Shown here piece after piece: positions 62,881 through 64,000 of a DNA stretch of 64,000 nucleotides. Both the position numbers and the translations under genes were made by a program. Position 1 is the stretch's first letter; the number at the start of each line of letters is the position of its first letter. The notes below the pieces were generated by a model. It made no database searches. It was not told the origin of the DNA and was given only the letters and a program-made list of their open reading frames with translations. The stretch is from Combretum micranthum (taxonomy: Eukaryota > Streptophyta > Magnoliopsida > Myrtales > Combretaceae). The stretch lies in the NCBI GenBank assembly GCA_024138025.1, contig JAMXBD010000208.1, positions 620,001 through 684,000 of the forward strand. Reading direction: 5' to 3'.

Positions 62881-64000
62881 ACCTCTCTCATTTGCTGATT
62901 CGACAATGTATATGTAGCTGGTGACTTCAAAGTCCAATCGCCACATGCTTATAGATGCAATTCCTCATTTGTGTCATTTGACTTGCTCTTCAGACCGAAA
63001 TAGTCTCAACTAAGTTGTCACATATATTCTTTTAAAGTGCATCACATTAAGGTTATATCATATATTTAGTTCCTTTCAATATGACAATATAAAGAGTATA
63101 CTTTTCTTACACCAGTTTGTACTATTGACGACTGGGCCGCTCTTGCATCTTCCCTAATATAGCATGCCCATGTCAAAGCAACTGATCCATAATGTCCTCC
63201 CTTGTGAAATCCCTTGGTCGAGGTATTGTTTCCACAATTCTATCAAAACTTGCACTGTTGCGGTGCCATCTGCCTTGGTGGCAAAAATTGTCTATGGCTC
63301 ATATAATGGAACTTACTATTTGAATGTTCATTTCTGCAATCGATGTTATGTATAAGCCATGCTTGTATCCCTTGGTTGGTTAGCTTGAAATGTGAACATA
63401 TGTGGGAAAATTGTTGATAGTCCATAATAATGCAGCAAGCATTCGAAATGTTTGACCTTCCACCACATCTAATGTTTTCACACCACTTGTCCACAATTCT
63501 TCCAGCTCTTCCAAAAAGGGGTTATAAGTACACATCAATGTCTCTACTTAGAGATCCTGACCCCAATATTATCATCATATATGGCTCGTTCATGCATCTC
63601 CATGGTGGAACATTGTATACAAACCTAATAATTGGGCATATGCTGTATGTTGTGCTTATGTTTGCATAGGGATTAAATCCATTGGTGGCAAGTCTTAGTC
63701 ACATACTCCAAGGATTTGATGCAAACCGATGGTATTTGCCATCCAATCCCTTCCAATGTTTGGAATCCATAGTATGCCTTAGCACATCCTCTTCAAATAC
63801 ATATTTTTCTTTGTGTCATCGCATCTCTAGAGCCATCTTTTAGCACATGAACAACTATTGTAATCTTGGAATTAGTGGAAAATGTTGCAAAACCTTAGTC
63901 AATACTATCTTTTACTTCTTTAAATGAAGTTTCCACCTTCCTTCACCGCACTGGATAGTTATCGAGATTATGGAATTCTTTTCGAAATAGTAAACAATCA
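62880..64000 (-). pseudogene. CACTA TNP2 transposase, runs off right edge
   Basis: Blocks on the minus strand include DIDVYL (about 63530), TFRMLAALLWTINNFPTYVH (about 63400-63455), a TKGY-like motif (about 63375), and the end segment MREVYNLIRDVKIPNGYASN (about 62840-62900). The order and words match TNP2-like transposases. Stops and shifts interrupt it, and the N-terminal part is outside the window. Confidence 0.75.

Larger units (their letters stand above)
55020..64000 (-). mobile_element. CACTA (En/Spm) transposon relic with nested retroelement
   Basis: The minus strand carries, in order from the right edge, TNP2 transposase, DUF4218, DUF4216 and a Transposase_24-type ORF. Repeat-rich subterminal sequence follows at 55020-55930. 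This is the usual CACTA gene set. A gypsy LTR-like segment (about 58200-60976) is inserted between the DUF4216 and Transposase_24 parts. The right end is outside the window, and no CACTA terminus could be identified near 55000. Stops and shifts are frequent, so it is inactive. Confidence 0.7.

Overview
The window looks like gene-poor, AT-rich nuclear DNA from a flowering plant. The evidence is plant-type spliced genes (an 11-exon NIK-family receptor kinase and a CC-NBS-LRR disease-resistance relic), plant retroelements, CACTA and MITE-type DNA transposons, and an integrated plant pararetrovirus. I cannot name the species. Nothing bacterial (operons, ribosome binding sites, CRISPR) is present.

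Layout. 1-781: the tail of a plant-mobile-domain (MAIN-like) gene running off the left edge. 782-4050: non-coding sequence with a MITE candidate and a 99-bp tandem duplication. 4050-5300: an LTR-like repeat (copy A). 5570-13100: a decayed Ty3/gypsy element, with integrase on the minus strand, a minisatellite, and a 'putative gypsy-type transposon' ORF on the plus strand. A 439-bp foldback element with a tRNA-like core and a 5-bp target duplication lies inside it. 13760-16016: AT-rich sequence with MITEs. 16017-24256: a CC-NBS-LRR pseudogene with a recognisable intron and many lesions. 24257-34784: mostly non-coding, with a SINE-like pair member upstream, several MITEs and a hAT-like element. 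34785-36644: a probable solo Ty1/copia LTR. 38293-44700: a minus-strand endogenous pararetrovirus of the badnavirus type, decayed and rearranged. 46214-46650: a MITE in the upstream region of the kinase gene. 47164-50092: a NIK-like LRR receptor kinase, complete except for one frameshift. 50093-55000: non-coding. 55020-64000: a minus-strand CACTA (En/Spm) transposon relic (TNP2, DUF4218, DUF4216, Transposase_24) interrupted by a second, inverted copy (copy B) of the LTR-like repeat with its gypsy leader.

Only the NIK-like gene is close to intact. Its family acts in antiviral signalling, and it lies 2.5 kb from the integrated virus and about 23 kb from the broken resistance gene. That proximity may be chance. 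The signals most worth following are the rearranged pararetrovirus with two divergent copies of its protease start, the single lesion in the NIK gene, the tRNA-cored foldback element, and the gypsy element's opposite-strand ORF plus 3' minisatellite.
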